Assembly (NCBI GenBank): GCA_964417895.1 | Contig: CAYQJS010000001.1 | Span: forward strand, 1 to 64,000 | Direction of reading: 5' to 3' | Source of the DNA: CAYQJS01 sp964417895 | GTDB lineage: Bacteria; Chloroflexota; UBA6077; SHYK01 | Length of the DNA: 64,000 nucleotides | Shown: positions 32,866 to 41,263 of the stretch, in pieces | Numbering within the stretch: the first letter of the stretch is position 1 | How the letters are laid out: every line of letters starts with the position of its first letter | Made by a program: the position numbers and the translations under genes | Notes under the pieces: model-generated | Databases searched by the model: none | What the model was told of the DNA's origin: nothing | What the model saw: the letters and a program-made list of their open reading frames with translations, nothing else

Positions 32866-34932
32866 TCAGCGGGGGAAGGCCTCACGCAAGCCGCCGTCGA
32901 CGGGGATCATGGCGCCAGTGGTCTTCGCTGACCGATCGCTCGCCAGCCACAGCACCGCCTCGGCGACGTCGTTGGGCGTCACGCGGGCGCGGAGCAAGTT
33001 GCGCTGCTGATAGTATTCCTCGAGCTCATCGACGGGGATGCCGTAGGAGTCGGCGCGCTGGCGGCGCACGTCCGCGGACCACAAACCGGAATCCTCGAAG
33101 ACGGCGTCCGGGTTGACCACGTTGACGCGGACGCCGTGCTCGCCCCCCTCGATGGCCAGCACCCGCGCCAGCTGGGCCTCAGCGGCCTTAGCCGCGCTGT
33201 AGGCGCCGAAGTCCTTCCCGGGGGCCGTCACGTTCTTGGTGGCGACGAAGACCATCGCCCCTCCCATAGCCTGCTGACCTCCGGTGCGCTGTTGCTTGAA
33301 GATGCGCATGGCCTCGCGGGCGACGAGGAAATGGCCGGTGGCGTTGACGGCCAGACTACGGTTCCAGTCCGCAAGTGATAGGTCGTCAATGGCTGCCACG
33401 TGGGCGACACCCGCGTTGGAGACCAGCACGTCGAGCCCGCCGTAGGTGAGTCGGGCCAGCTCGAAGCCCGCCGCCACCGATTTCTCGTCCGTCACGTCGA
33501 GCCGAGCGCCGACGGCCCGTCCCGCGCCGCTGGCCCTGACGATTTCGCTGGCGACGGCGGCGGCGCCCGCCTCATCGATGTCCGTCACGAGCACGTGCGC
33601 GCCTTCGGACGCGAGGCGACGCGCAATCGCAGCTCCGATCCCGTGAGCCGCGCCGGTCACCAGCACGATGCGGCTCGCCAGCTCACGCTCGGGCGGAGCC
33701 AGGGTCAGCTTGTACAGCTCGAGCGGCCAGTACTCCGCGTCGAACGCGTCTCGCTCGCTCAACGAGCGGTAGCGGTCCACGGTCTCGGCGGCCCCGATGA
33801 CGCGAATCGTGTGGTGGTAGATGTCCGCGGGGATGACGCAGGCGCGGGCGTCACGGCCGGCCGTCCACATCCCGACTCCTGGGACGAGCACGACGCGGGG
33901 GGCGGGGTCCAGCAGCGGCTCGTCGGTCCGATACCGCTCGTAGTAGGCGAGATACCTCTCAGTGGCAGCGGCCAGCTCGGTACGGAGCGCGTCGATGACG
34001 GCGTCGGCGTCGGCCGGGTCCGCCCCATCGACCACCAGGGGAGAGCGCTTGGTGTTCAAGAGGTGATCCGGCGTCGCGGCGCCTACCTGGGCTAGCTCGC
34101 GCACGCGGGCGGCGGCGCCGAACTCCAGCACGTCCGGACTGTCGTCGAAGCGCAGGATCTTGCGGGCGCGCGCGCTGAGGGCGCCTCGCAATGCGGGCGC
34201 AACGCGCGCGGCGACCCGGCGCCGCTCCGTCTCTGAGAGCGGGGGGCGCGCCTGCGGGGTGAAGACGGGTCGAGCGCGTCGTTGAACGAACTCCTCTGCC
34301 CGACTCACAACGTCGATGTGGCGCTCGTAGGCCTCACGCGCCGTTGCTCCCCAAGTGATGAGCCCATGGTTCATAAGCACAACGCCCTGCGACCGGGGGT
34401 TGGCCTGGACGGCCAGGGCGACCTCTTTGGCCAGCCGAAAGCCCGGCCGGCGATAGGCCACGACGGCAACGTCGTCTCCGTACACCTCCGTCACCATCTC
34501 CTGGCCCGCCTCCGCGTTGGTTAGCGCCAGGATGGCGTCGGCGTGCGAGTGCGCGACGGCAACACCATCCAGGTACCCGTGGAGCAGCGTCTCGATGGAC
34601 GGACGCGGCGCAGCGGGGTCCACCATGCATCGGGCGAAGTAGGCCACCATCGCGTCGTCGGTCATATCGTCGCGGTCGAAGCTGGCGCGGATCTCATCCA
34701 GGCGCACGGCTGGAAAATCCTTGGGCTGTGCAACTTTCATATCTGAGCCAGTCCCCTTGATCAGCATGAGCGGGGTGGGGCGGCCGAGCAGATCCGGCTC
34801 CGTCACCTTGAGGGAGGTGTTGCCGCCGCCCCAGAGCACGAGTTCCTCATCCTGGCCCATGATGCGGGACATGTAGACCAGCTGCTCGATAGGGGTAGCG
34901 CCGGCTTCGGCTTCGATCCAGCGATTCTTCAC
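32866..34932 (-). CDS. Bifunctional class II aldolase / short-chain dehydrogenase (RhaD-type fusion)
   Basis: 688 aa from GTG 34932. Residues about 1-260 are a class II aldolase, with WGGGNTSLKV, PSIETLLHGYL, VAVAHSHADAILALTNAE and LMNHGLITWG, giving the His-rich Zn site. Residues about 425-688 are an SDR dehydrogenase, with VLVTGAAHGIGAAIARRLA, VSNAGVAH, FVATKNVT and YSAAKAAEAQL (catalytic Y-x-x-x-K). This architecture is known from rhamnulose-1-phosphate aldolase/lactaldehyde dehydrogenase fusions and related sugar-phosphate degradation enzymes. No rhamnose kinase or isomerase is nearby, so the sugar is uncertain. Confidence 0.9.
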   Translation of the reverse strand: MKNRWIEAEAGATPIEQLVYMSRIMGQDEELVLWGGGNTSLKVTEPDLLGRPTPLMLIKGTGSDMKVAQPKDFPAVRLDEIRASFDRDDMTDDAMVAYFARCMVDPAAPRPSIETLLHGYLDGVAVAHSHADAILALTNAEAGQEMVTEVYGDDVAVVAYRRPGFRLAKEVALAVQANPRSQGVVLMNHGLITWGATAREAYERHIDVVSRAEEFVQRRARPVFTPQARPPLSETERRRVAARVAPALRGALSARARKILRFDDSPDVLEFGAAARVRELAQVGAATPDHLLNTKRSPLVVDGADPADADAVIDALRTELAAATERYLAYYERYRTDEPLLDPAPRVVLVPGVGMWTAGRDARACVIPADIYHHTIRVIGAAETVDRYRSLSERDAFDAEYWPLELYKLTLAPPERELASRIVLVTGAAHGIGAAIARRLASEGAHVLVTDIDEAGAAAVASEIVRASGAGRAVGARLDVTDEKSVAAGFELARLTYGGLDVLVSNAGVAHVAAIDDLSLADWNRSLAVNATGHFLVAREAMRIFKQQRTGGQQAMGGAMVFVATKNVTAPGKDFGAYSAAKAAEAQLARVLAIEGGEHGVRVNVVNPDAVFEDSGLWSADVRRQRADSYGIPVDELEEYYQQRNLLRARVTPNDVAEAVLWLASDRSAKTTGAMIPVDGGLREAFPR

Positions 34933-34977
34933 ACATGCACCTCCGCCTGATTGCGCGTCGGATTGTAGCCGGTTGCG

Positions 34978-35007
34978 TTGACGCCCCCGCTGAGTGGCTC
35001 ATATAAT
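34978..35007 (+). promoter_or_regulatory. Sigma-70-type promoter for the Rrf2-suf operon
   Basis: TTGACG at 34978-34983 and consensus TATAAT at 35002-35007, separated by 18 bp. This is the best promoter in the window. Transcription would begin near 35014. CCTA (35008-35011) and TAGG (35021-35024) form a short inverted repeat across that start and could be the regulator's operator. Confidence 0.75.
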
Positions 35008-35043
35008 CCTATGGCGGGAGTAGGAATTCCGCTCGGAGCACGG

Positions 35044-35562
35044 ATGCTACAGGTGTCCCAGCGCGCACACTACGGGCTGCGAGCCATGACGCAGCTCGCC
35101 CAGGCCTACGGCCAAGGCCCACTCTCGCTGACCGAGATCGCCGGCATCGAGCGGCTCCCCGCGGGCTACCTCGAGCAGCTTGCAATCCCGCTCCGAAAGG
35201 CTGGCCTGATCGAGGGCACGCGCGGGGCTCACGGTGGTTATCGCCTCGCGCGTCCGCCGGCGGAGCTCACCGTGGGCTCGGTGATTCGAGCGCTCGAGGG
35301 CCCCGTCGCTCCGGTCGAATGCCTTCTCGTCGAGTACGTTCCGGGCTCCTGTGTTCGGGAGCCGGTCTGCCTCTCGCGCAGCGTGTGGCAGCGCGTCAAG
35401 CAGAGCGTCGACCAGGTTCTCGACTCCATCACCCTGGCCGAGTTGTGCTCTACCGGCGACGAGCACGGCGTGCCGGCCTTCGTGTCTATCGGTGACAACA
35501 GATTGAATGAGGCCAGAGACCCCTGTTCTATTGCTGAGCTGGGAGCGGGGTCGGGAAGGTGA
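35044..35562 (+). CDS. Rrf2-family Fe-S-sensing transcriptional regulator (SufR/IscR-like)
   Basis: 172 aa from ATG 35044. Winged-helix Rrf2 domain: VSQRAHYGLRAMTQLAQAYG, then LTEIAGIERLPAGYLEQLAI and GTRGAHGGYRLARPPAEL. Three cysteines in the cluster-binding region are spaced C93-x9-C103-x5-C109, an IscR-like triad with a longer first spacer. It is first in the operon with sufBCD and probably represses it when its own cluster is intact. The open frame extends upstream only into the -35 element, which rules out earlier starts. Confidence 0.88.
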   Translation: MLQVSQRAHYGLRAMTQLAQAYGQGPLSLTEIAGIERLPAGYLEQLAIPLRKAGLIEGTRGAHGGYRLARPPAELTVGSVIRALEGPVAPVECLLVEYVPGSCVREPVCLSRSVWQRVKQSVDQVLDSITLAELCSTGDEHGVPAFVSIGDNRLNEARDPCSIAELGAGSGR

Positions 35563-35566
35563 ACCG

Positions 35567-36999
35567 GTGAGCACACCGACTGAGACAATCGAAACGCTCG
35601 CGAATCGCGAGTACAGGTACGGGTTCGTCACGGACATCGAGGCCGACGTCGTCCCGCGCGGCCTGAACGAGGACATCATCCGCCTCATTTCCGCCAAGAA
35701 GAGCGAACCGGACTTCATGCTGGCGTGGCGCCTGCGCGCCTACCGGCACTGGGCTAAGCTCGCGAAAGCTGAGGCGGAGCCGAGATGGGCCAACGTGAAG
35801 TATGCGCCCATCGACTATCAGGACATCATCTACTACTCGGCCCCCAAGCAGAAGATCGCGCCCGGTAGCCTCGACGAGGTCGATCCCGAGCTCCTGCGGA
35901 CTTTCGAGAAGTTGGGCATTCCGCTGGGGGAGCAGAAGCGGCTGACGGGTGTTGCCATCGACGCGGTGTTCGACAGCGTCTCGGTCGCGACGACGTTCAA
36001 GGAGAAGCTGGCTGAGCTGGGCGTCATCTTCTGCTCGTTCTCCGAAGCGGTCCAGAACCATCCCGACCTCGTACAGAAGTATCTCGGCTCGGTGGTGCCG
36101 TACACCGACAACTTCTTCGCGGCCCTGAACTCCGCGGTCTTCACTGATGGGTCGTTCTGCTACGTGCCGAAGGGCGTGCGCTGCCCGATGGAGTTGTCGA
36201 CTTACTTTCGCATCAACGCTGCCGACACGGGACAGTTCGAGCGGACGCTGCTCGTCGCGGACGAGGGCAGCTACGTGAGCTATCTGGAGGGCTGTACCGC
36301 GCCCGTGCGGGACACCAACCAGCTCCACGCCGCCGTCGTCGAGCTCGTCGCGCTCGACAACGCGCAGATCAAGTATTCGATCGAGAGGGCAAGGGCGGCA
36401 TCTACAACTTCGTGACGAAGCGCGGTAAGGCGCAGGGAGTCAATTCCAAGATCTCCTGGACCCAGGTGGAAACCGGATCGGCCATCACCTGGAAGTACCC
36501 GGGGTGCATCCTGCAGGGCGATAACGCCGTCGGCGAGTTCTATTCGGTCGCTGTGACCAACAACTACCAGCAGGCCGATACCGGTACGAAGATGATCCAC
36601 ATCGGGAAGAACACGCGCAGCACCATTCTCTCGAAGGGCATCTCGGCCGGCCACGGCCAGAACACGTACCGCGGGCTGGTGAGGATCCAGAAGGGCGCCA
36701 CCGGCGCGCGGAACTACTCCCAGTGTGACTCACTGCTGTTGGGTGACGAGTGCGGCGCCCATACGTTCCCGTACCTCGAGGTCATGAACCAGTCATCTCA
36801 GGTCGAGCACGAGGCGTCGACATCGAAGATCGGCGAGGACCAGCTTTTCTACTGCAAACAGCGTGGCATCTCAGCGGAAAACGCGGTGTCCATGATCGTC
36901 AATGGCTTCTGCAAGGAGGTCTTCCGGGAGCTGCCCATGGAGTTCGCCGTCGAGGCGTCGAAGCTGCTCGGCGTCAGCCTCGAGGGAAGCGTCGGGTAA
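35567..36999 (+). pseudogene. sufB: sufB, Fe-S cluster scaffold subunit, broken by a net 25-nt deletion
   Basis: SufB is the core of the SufBCD scaffold complex. The 5' part (35567-36415, from GTG) encodes normal SufB sequence through NAQIKYS. The next conserved residues (TVQNWYPGD in the family) are missing, and that frame reads 12 unrelated codons to a stop at 36413-36415. The conserved sequence resumes in another frame at 36385 (EGKGGIYNFVTKRG) and continues intact to 36999 with VNSKISWTQVETGSAITWKY and GEDQLFYCKQRGISAEN. Only 5 nt lie where about 30 are expected. There is no slippery heptamer. The rest of the gene shows no decay, so the lesion is recent or an assembly artefact. Confidence 0.85.
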
Positions 37000-37018
37000 G
37001 GGACACCCCTAACCCCAA

Positions 37019-37037
37019 CCCTCTCCCAGGGAGAGGG
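37019..37037. repeat. Palindrome CCCTCTCCC-a-GGGAGAGGG between sufB and sufC
   Basis: A 9-bp inverted repeat, part of a short GC-rich dispersed-type element with flanking ccccaacc. It occupies the 50-bp sufB-sufC gap and overlaps the region just before the sufC ribosome site. It may lower or tune downstream expression. Confidence 0.6.
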
Positions 37038-37050
37038 GGAAAGAACAGGA

Positions 37051-37800
37051 ATGCTCGACATCAAGAACCTTCACGTGAGCGTGGACGGTAAAGCAATCCT
37101 CCGGGGCATCGACCTGGTCGTGAATGCGGGCGAGACGCACGCGGTCATGGGGCCCAATGGCTCCGGCAAGAGCACGCTCGCCCAGGTGCTGGCGGGCCAC
37201 CCCGCCTACATCGTCACGGACGGCGAAGTCCTCTACGAAGGCGAAAACCTGTTGTCGATGCCACCGGAGCACCGGGCTCGGGAGGGCGTGTTCCTGGCGT
37301 TTCAGTACCCCGTCGAGATCCCGGGGGTCAGCAACGCCTACTTCCTGAAGGCGGGGTTGAACGCCATCCGCGCTCACCGCGGCCTGGAAGAACTGGACGC
37401 TATCGAGTTCCTGGAGCTGCTGCGCGAGAAGCTCAAGATCGTCGAGATGGACCAGAGCTTGGTGAACCGACCGGTGAACGATGGCTTCTCCGGCGGTGAG
37501 AAGAAGCGCAATGAGATCCTGCAGATGGCAGTGCTGGAGCCGAAACTGGCCATTCTGGACGAGACCGACTCCGGGCTCGACATCGATGCCCTCCGTGTAG
37601 TCGCGAGTGGCGTCAACCGGATGCGAGCCCCGGATCGCGCCACGATCCTGGTGACGCATTACCAGCGGCTTCTCAACTACATCACCCCGGACCGCGTTCA
37701 CGTGCTCCTGGGTGGGCGCATCGTTCTGTCCGGCGGCAAGGAGCTGGCGCTGGAGTTGGAGGCTCGCGGTTACGACTGGGTGAGAGAGGACGCGGCGTGA
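37051..37800 (+). CDS. sufC: SufC, Fe-S assembly ATPase
   Basis: 249 aa. ABC-type ATPase with Walker A GPNGSGKSTL, Q-loop FLAFQYPVEIPG, signature FSGGEKKRNEILQ (typical SufC), Walker B LAILDETDSGLD and the switch His in ILVTHYQRLL. SufC dimerises on ATP binding and remodels SufB-SufD to build or release clusters in the cytoplasm. SufC and SufD overlap by 4 bp (GTGA). Confidence 0.96.
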   Translation: MLDIKNLHVSVDGKAILRGIDLVVNAGETHAVMGPNGSGKSTLAQVLAGHPAYIVTDGEVLYEGENLLSMPPEHRAREGVFLAFQYPVEIPGVSNAYFLKAGLNAIRAHRGLEELDAIEFLELLREKLKIVEMDQSLVNRPVNDGFSGGEKKRNEILQMAVLEPKLAILDETDSGLDIDALRVVASGVNRMRAPDRATILVTHYQRLLNYITPDRVHVLLGGRIVLSGGKELALELEARGYDWVREDAA

Positions 37801-39134
37801 GCGCAGCGTTATCCCCCGTAGCCGAGCAGGACAAGCAGACCTACCTGGCTGACCTCGCAGTCCTCTCCAGGTCGAGCGGAGCGGGCCCGGGCTGGCTTCG
37901 TGAGCTGCGCGCCAACGCCGAGGCCCGGTTCGCCGAGGTGCGCTTCCCCACGACCCACGACGAGGACTGGAAATACACCAGTGCGGCACCCATCCTGCGG
38001 GTGCCGTTCCGATCCCTGTCGGGGTCCCGCGCGGTTCCGTTGTCACATGAGATCGAGTCACTTGTTCCGTTCCCTCTCAGCGGGCGGCGGTTGATTTTCG
38101 TCGGCGGCCATTACTCGCGCGCGCTCTCATCTGAACCGGAAGCAGATATGGGATCGGGCGCCACGGTGGCGCCTCTGGCTCATGCCCTTGGCTCAGCCGT
38201 TGGCGAGGACCATCTCGGACGTCATGTCGGTGCCGAACCGAACGCCTTTGCAGTACTCAACACGGCGTTCCTGCGGGATGGAGCCGTGGTGCACGTGCCC
38301 CGGGGGCAGGTCGTCGACGACCCCATCCACATCGTCTTCCTCGCGACCTCGGAGGACGGGTTGTCGGCCTACCACCCGAGGATCCTCATCGTCGTGGACG
38401 AGGGCGCACAGGCGACCATCCTGGAGAGCTACGTTTCGGTGCCTGGTGCGCGCTACTTCACCAACTCCGTGACGGAGCTGGTTGTTGGGAATAGGGCGGT
38501 AGTGCGCCACTGCAGGGTCCAGGCCGAGAGCGAGGCAGGATTCCACGTCGCGACGATGTGCGTCCGGCTGGGGAGGGCCAGCTCCTTCTCCTCCTTCTCT
38601 CTCAGCACCGGCGCGGCACTCGCGCGCAGCGACCTGAACGTGGTCCTCGCAGGTGAAGGGGCGGATTGCACCCTCGACGGTCTGTATCTGGCGGGAGGGA
38701 CCCAGCACGTCGACAACCATACGACCATTGACCATGCGGCGCCCCACGGCACCAGCCGCCAGCTTTACAAGGGGGTTCTCGAAGGCAGAGCGCGGGCCGT
38801 CTTCAATGGGAAGGTGATCGTGCGCCCGGGTTCTCAGAAGACGGATGCCCAGCAGACCAACCGCAACTTGCTGCTGTCCGACGAAGCGACGGTGGACACG
38901 AAGCCGCAGCTGGAAATCTTCGCCGACGACGTGAAATGTACTCACGGCGCGGCCATCGGCCAGCTCGACGACGAAGCGCTCTTTTACCTGAAGAGCCGCG
39001 GCGTGGGTGAGGAGCAGGCCCGCATCATGCTGACCCAGGGGTTTGCGATCGAAGTGATTGGCCGGGTGGCCTCGGTGGCCGCTCGTGCGCCACTGGAGCA
39101 GTTGGTGCTGTCCAAACTGCGGAAGGGGTCGTAG
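37797..39134 (+). CDS. sufD: SufD, Fe-S scaffold subunit
   Basis: 445 aa from GTG 37797. Beta-helix SUF fold with FPTTHDEDWKYTS near residue 50. The C-terminal part has TSRQLYKGVLEGRARAVFNG, QKTDAQQTNRNLLLS and the conserved KCTHGAAIGQLDDEALFYL. The His in KCTHGA is the cluster-associated histidine of the SufB-SufD interface. The protein is intact, in contrast to its partner sufB. The N-terminal part is the typical helical SufD domain. Confidence 0.95.
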   Translation: MSAALSPVAEQDKQTYLADLAVLSRSSGAGPGWLRELRANAEARFAEVRFPTTHDEDWKYTSAAPILRVPFRSLSGSRAVPLSHEIESLVPFPLSGRRLIFVGGHYSRALSSEPEADMGSGATVAPLAHALGSAVGEDHLGRHVGAEPNAFAVLNTAFLRDGAVVHVPRGQVVDDPIHIVFLATSEDGLSAYHPRILIVVDEGAQATILESYVSVPGARYFTNSVTELVVGNRAVVRHCRVQAESEAGFHVATMCVRLGRASSFSSFSLSTGAALARSDLNVVLAGEGADCTLDGLYLAGGTQHVDNHTTIDHAAPHGTSRQLYKGVLEGRARAVFNGKVIVRPGSQKTDAQQTNRNLLLSDEATVDTKPQLEIFADDVKCTHGAAIGQLDDEALFYLKSRGVGEEQARIMLTQGFAIEVIGRVASVAARAPLEQLVLSKLRKGS

Positions 39135-39142
39135 CCGCGGCT

Positions 39143-39595
39143 ATGTCGGACCTGACCGAGCTGTACCAGGAAGTCATCCTCGACCACAATCGGAGGCCAC
39201 GCAATTTCCGAAAGCTGGAAAGCGCGAACCGCACCGTCGAGGGACTGAACCCACTCTGTGGGGACCAGCTCACGCTCTACGTCGAGCTTGATGGCGACCT
39301 GATCAAAGACATCGGCTTCCAGGGCACCGGGTGCGCTATCTCTCGCGCGTCGGCATCCATGATGACCGATAGCTTAAAGGGCAAGACGATCGGCGAGGCC
39401 CAGGCCTTGTTCGAAGACGTTCACCATATGCTGACAGCGCACGGGGACGCGGACGTGCGCACCGATGGGGTGGGCAAGCTGGCGGTTCTGTCCGGGGTGC
39501 GTGAGTTCCCGACACGCGTGAAGTGCGCGAGTCTCAGCTGGCACGCTCTACGTAGCGCGCTGAAGGGCCAGGACGGCACGGTCTCCACTGAGTGA
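39143..39595 (+). CDS. sufU: SufU-type Fe-S scaffold/sulfur-relay protein, first copy
   Basis: 150 aa, ATG 8 bp after sufD. The zinc/cluster cysteines of SufU are in place: NPLCGDQL (about C41), GTGCAISRASASMM (about C66) and RVKCASLSWHAL (about C128). SufU accepts persulfide from SufS through a zinc-swap mechanism. The downstream sufT and moaA run in the same direction. Confidence 0.93.
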   Translation: MSDLTELYQEVILDHNRRPRNFRKLESANRTVEGLNPLCGDQLTLYVELDGDLIKDIGFQGTGCAISRASASMMTDSLKGKTIGEAQALFEDVHHMLTAHGDADVRTDGVGKLAVLSGVREFPTRVKCASLSWHALRSALKGQDGTVSTE

Positions 39596-39608
39596 CACGG
39601 GGAGTGGA

Positions 39609-40175
39609 ATGATGTTCGGAGGAACCGGAGAAGAGCACGTAACACTGAGCCGGGACTGTGAGGCGATCGAGGTCCCCAGTGGGGATCGGATCATGCTTCC
39701 GTCGGGTAGCGGTGGCGTGATCACTCAGAGCCTGGGCGGCACTTTTTCTGTGATCACGGACCAGGGCTACATGGTGCGCATCGCAAGTAAGGACGCCGAT
39801 GCCATCGGCAAGGCGGCCGACGTAGGGCCAGCGCCAGATGCGGTAGCCTCGGAGGCGCCAGACGACGTCGAAAAAGCTGTCTGGGAGCAGCTGCGCACGG
39901 TGTACGACCCGGAGATACCCGTCAACCTTGCCGACCTGGGCCTGATTTATGGGTGCCGCGTCCGCGCACTCGATGACGGTGGTAACCGGGTCGAGATCGA
40001 GATGACCCTGACCGCGCCGGGCTGCGGCATGGGCGATGTGTTGAAGGCGGAGGTCGAGAGCAAGGTGGAAACGCTCCCCGGCGTCAGGGAGCTGGACGTC
40101 CAACTGGTGCTCGACCCGCCCTGGGACTTCAGCATGATCCCGGACGCGGCCAAGCTTACGCTGGGAATGATGTAG
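39609..40175 (+). CDS. sufT: SufT-type MIP18/DUF59 Fe-S maturation protein
   Basis: 188 aa. The N-terminal about 80 residues hold a variable region (SGGVITQSLGGTFSVITDQG). The MIP18/DUF59 domain follows: TVYDPEIPVNLADLGLIYGC and LTAPGCGMGDVLKAEVESKV, with the conserved cysteine in PGCGM. SufT-type proteins help insert clusters into targets such as aconitase and lipoyl synthase. The fixed position in the suf operon supports this role here. Confidence 0.9.
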   Translation: MMFGGTGEEHVTLSRDCEAIEVPSGDRIMLPSGSGGVITQSLGGTFSVITDQGYMVRIASKDADAIGKAADVGPAPDAVASEAPDDVEKAVWEQLRTVYDPEIPVNLADLGLIYGCRVRALDDGGNRVEIEMTLTAPGCGMGDVLKAEVESKVETLPGVRELDVQLVLDPPWDFSMIPDAAKLTLGMM

Positions 40176-40182
40176 CGCTGCC

Positions 40183-41193
40183 ATGCAGGACAGATTCGGC
40201 CGTGCCAGCACTGACTTGCGAATCTCGGTCACCGACCGCTGCAATTTTCGCTGCACCTACTGCATGCCGTTCGACGAGTATCCCTGGATTCCCCGGATGG
40301 AGCTGCTCTCCTTCGACGAGATCGCCAGGCTCGCGGCGGTGTTCGCCGAGCTCGGCGTGGACAAAATCCGCCTGACCGGCGGTGAGCCGCTCCTCCGTCC
40401 CGAGCTCGAACAGTTGGTAGCGAAGCTCGCATCCATTCCAGGGATCGACGATCTCTGCCTCACCACCAACGGATCGCTGCTCGCGGGGCATGCAGGCTCG
40501 CTCAAAGCAGCGGGTCTGCGCCGCATCAACGTCAGCGTGGACACGCTGGACCCCGACAAGTTCCGGCGCATCCGCCAGCGGGGGGACCTGGACGGAGTCC
40601 TCGAGGGGTTATTCGCCGCCAGAGACGTTGGGCTCCACCCCATAAAGATCAACGCGGTAATCCAGCGCGGTGTGAACGAAGACGACATCATCGAGCTGGT
40701 CGACTTCTCGCGAAAGAATGGCTTCGCGATCCGCTTCATCGAATACATGGACGTGGGCAATGCCAACGGCTGGCATTCCGACAGGGTAGTGTCCAAGAGA
40801 GAGATCCTGGACACCATCAACGCCTATCTGCCCCTGCGAGAAGTCGGCCGAGAGCGCGGCAACGCGCCCGCCGTCGGATATCGGTTCGCAGACGGCAGTG
40901 GAGATGTCGGCGTCATCGCCTCGGTGAGCGAGCCTTTCTGTGGGACGTGCACCAGGGCACGCCTGACCGCCGACGGAAAGCTCGTCACGTGCCTGTTCTC
41001 GAGCCATGGCCACGACTTGAAGGGAATGCTGCGGGCCGGCGCCACCGACGAGAACCTGAGACAACGGATAGCTACGATCTGGGGGCAGCGCGTGGATCGC
41101 TACTCGGAAGAGAGGCTCGCCGCCATGAGCTCCGGACGCGGCTACGAGGCACGAGACCACTCCAAGATCGAGATGATCACTCTGGGAGGATAA
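40183..41193 (+). CDS. moaA: MoaA, GTP 3',8-cyclase (molybdenum cofactor biosynthesis)
   Basis: 336 aa. Radical-SAM motif C20-x3-C24-x2-C27 (CNFRCTYC), with the second [4Fe-4S] site in PFCGTCTRARLTADGKLVTC. The C-terminal SKIEMITLGG ends in the diagnostic Gly-Gly. It converts GTP to (8S)-3',8-cyclo-7,8-dihydroguanosine triphosphate, the first Moco step. No moaC, moaB, mogA or moeA lies nearby. Its insertion between sufT and sufS suggests coexpression of a heavy cluster user with cluster assembly. Confidence 0.95.
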   Translation: MQDRFGRASTDLRISVTDRCNFRCTYCMPFDEYPWIPRMELLSFDEIARLAAVFAELGVDKIRLTGGEPLLRPELEQLVAKLASIPGIDDLCLTTNGSLLAGHAGSLKAAGLRRINVSVDTLDPDKFRRIRQRGDLDGVLEGLFAARDVGLHPIKINAVIQRGVNEDDIIELVDFSRKNGFAIRFIEYMDVGNANGWHSDRVVSKREILDTINAYLPLREVGRERGNAPAVGYRFADGSGDVGVIASVSEPFCGTCTRARLTADGKLVTCLFSSHGHDLKGMLRAGATDENLRQRIATIWGQRVDRYSEERLAAMSSGRGYEARDHSKIEMITLGG

Positions 41194-41195
41194 GC

Positions 41196-41262
41196 CCGCT
41201 CGAAGTGAGCCGGTCGAACCCGCTTCAGAGGGATCGCACGACGGGCTCAGGACGAGCGGACG
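41196..41262. repeat. Fragment related to the gctca..gagcgg dispersed repeat family
   Basis: Between moaA and sufS, cgctcgaagtgagccggtcg and gggctcaggacgagcgga match, in short pieces, the subrepeats of the elements at 1-107 and 59249-59442. Terminal inverted repeats are not visible. Probably a decayed copy. Confidence 0.45.
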
Positions 41263-41263
41263 C

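Noticed and set aside
36413..36415. TGA in sufB as a selenocysteine codon or recoding site
   Set aside because: The TGA lies in a frame that no longer encodes SufB. The conserved sequence resumes in another frame and the missing residues are not restored by recoding or by a one-base slip.
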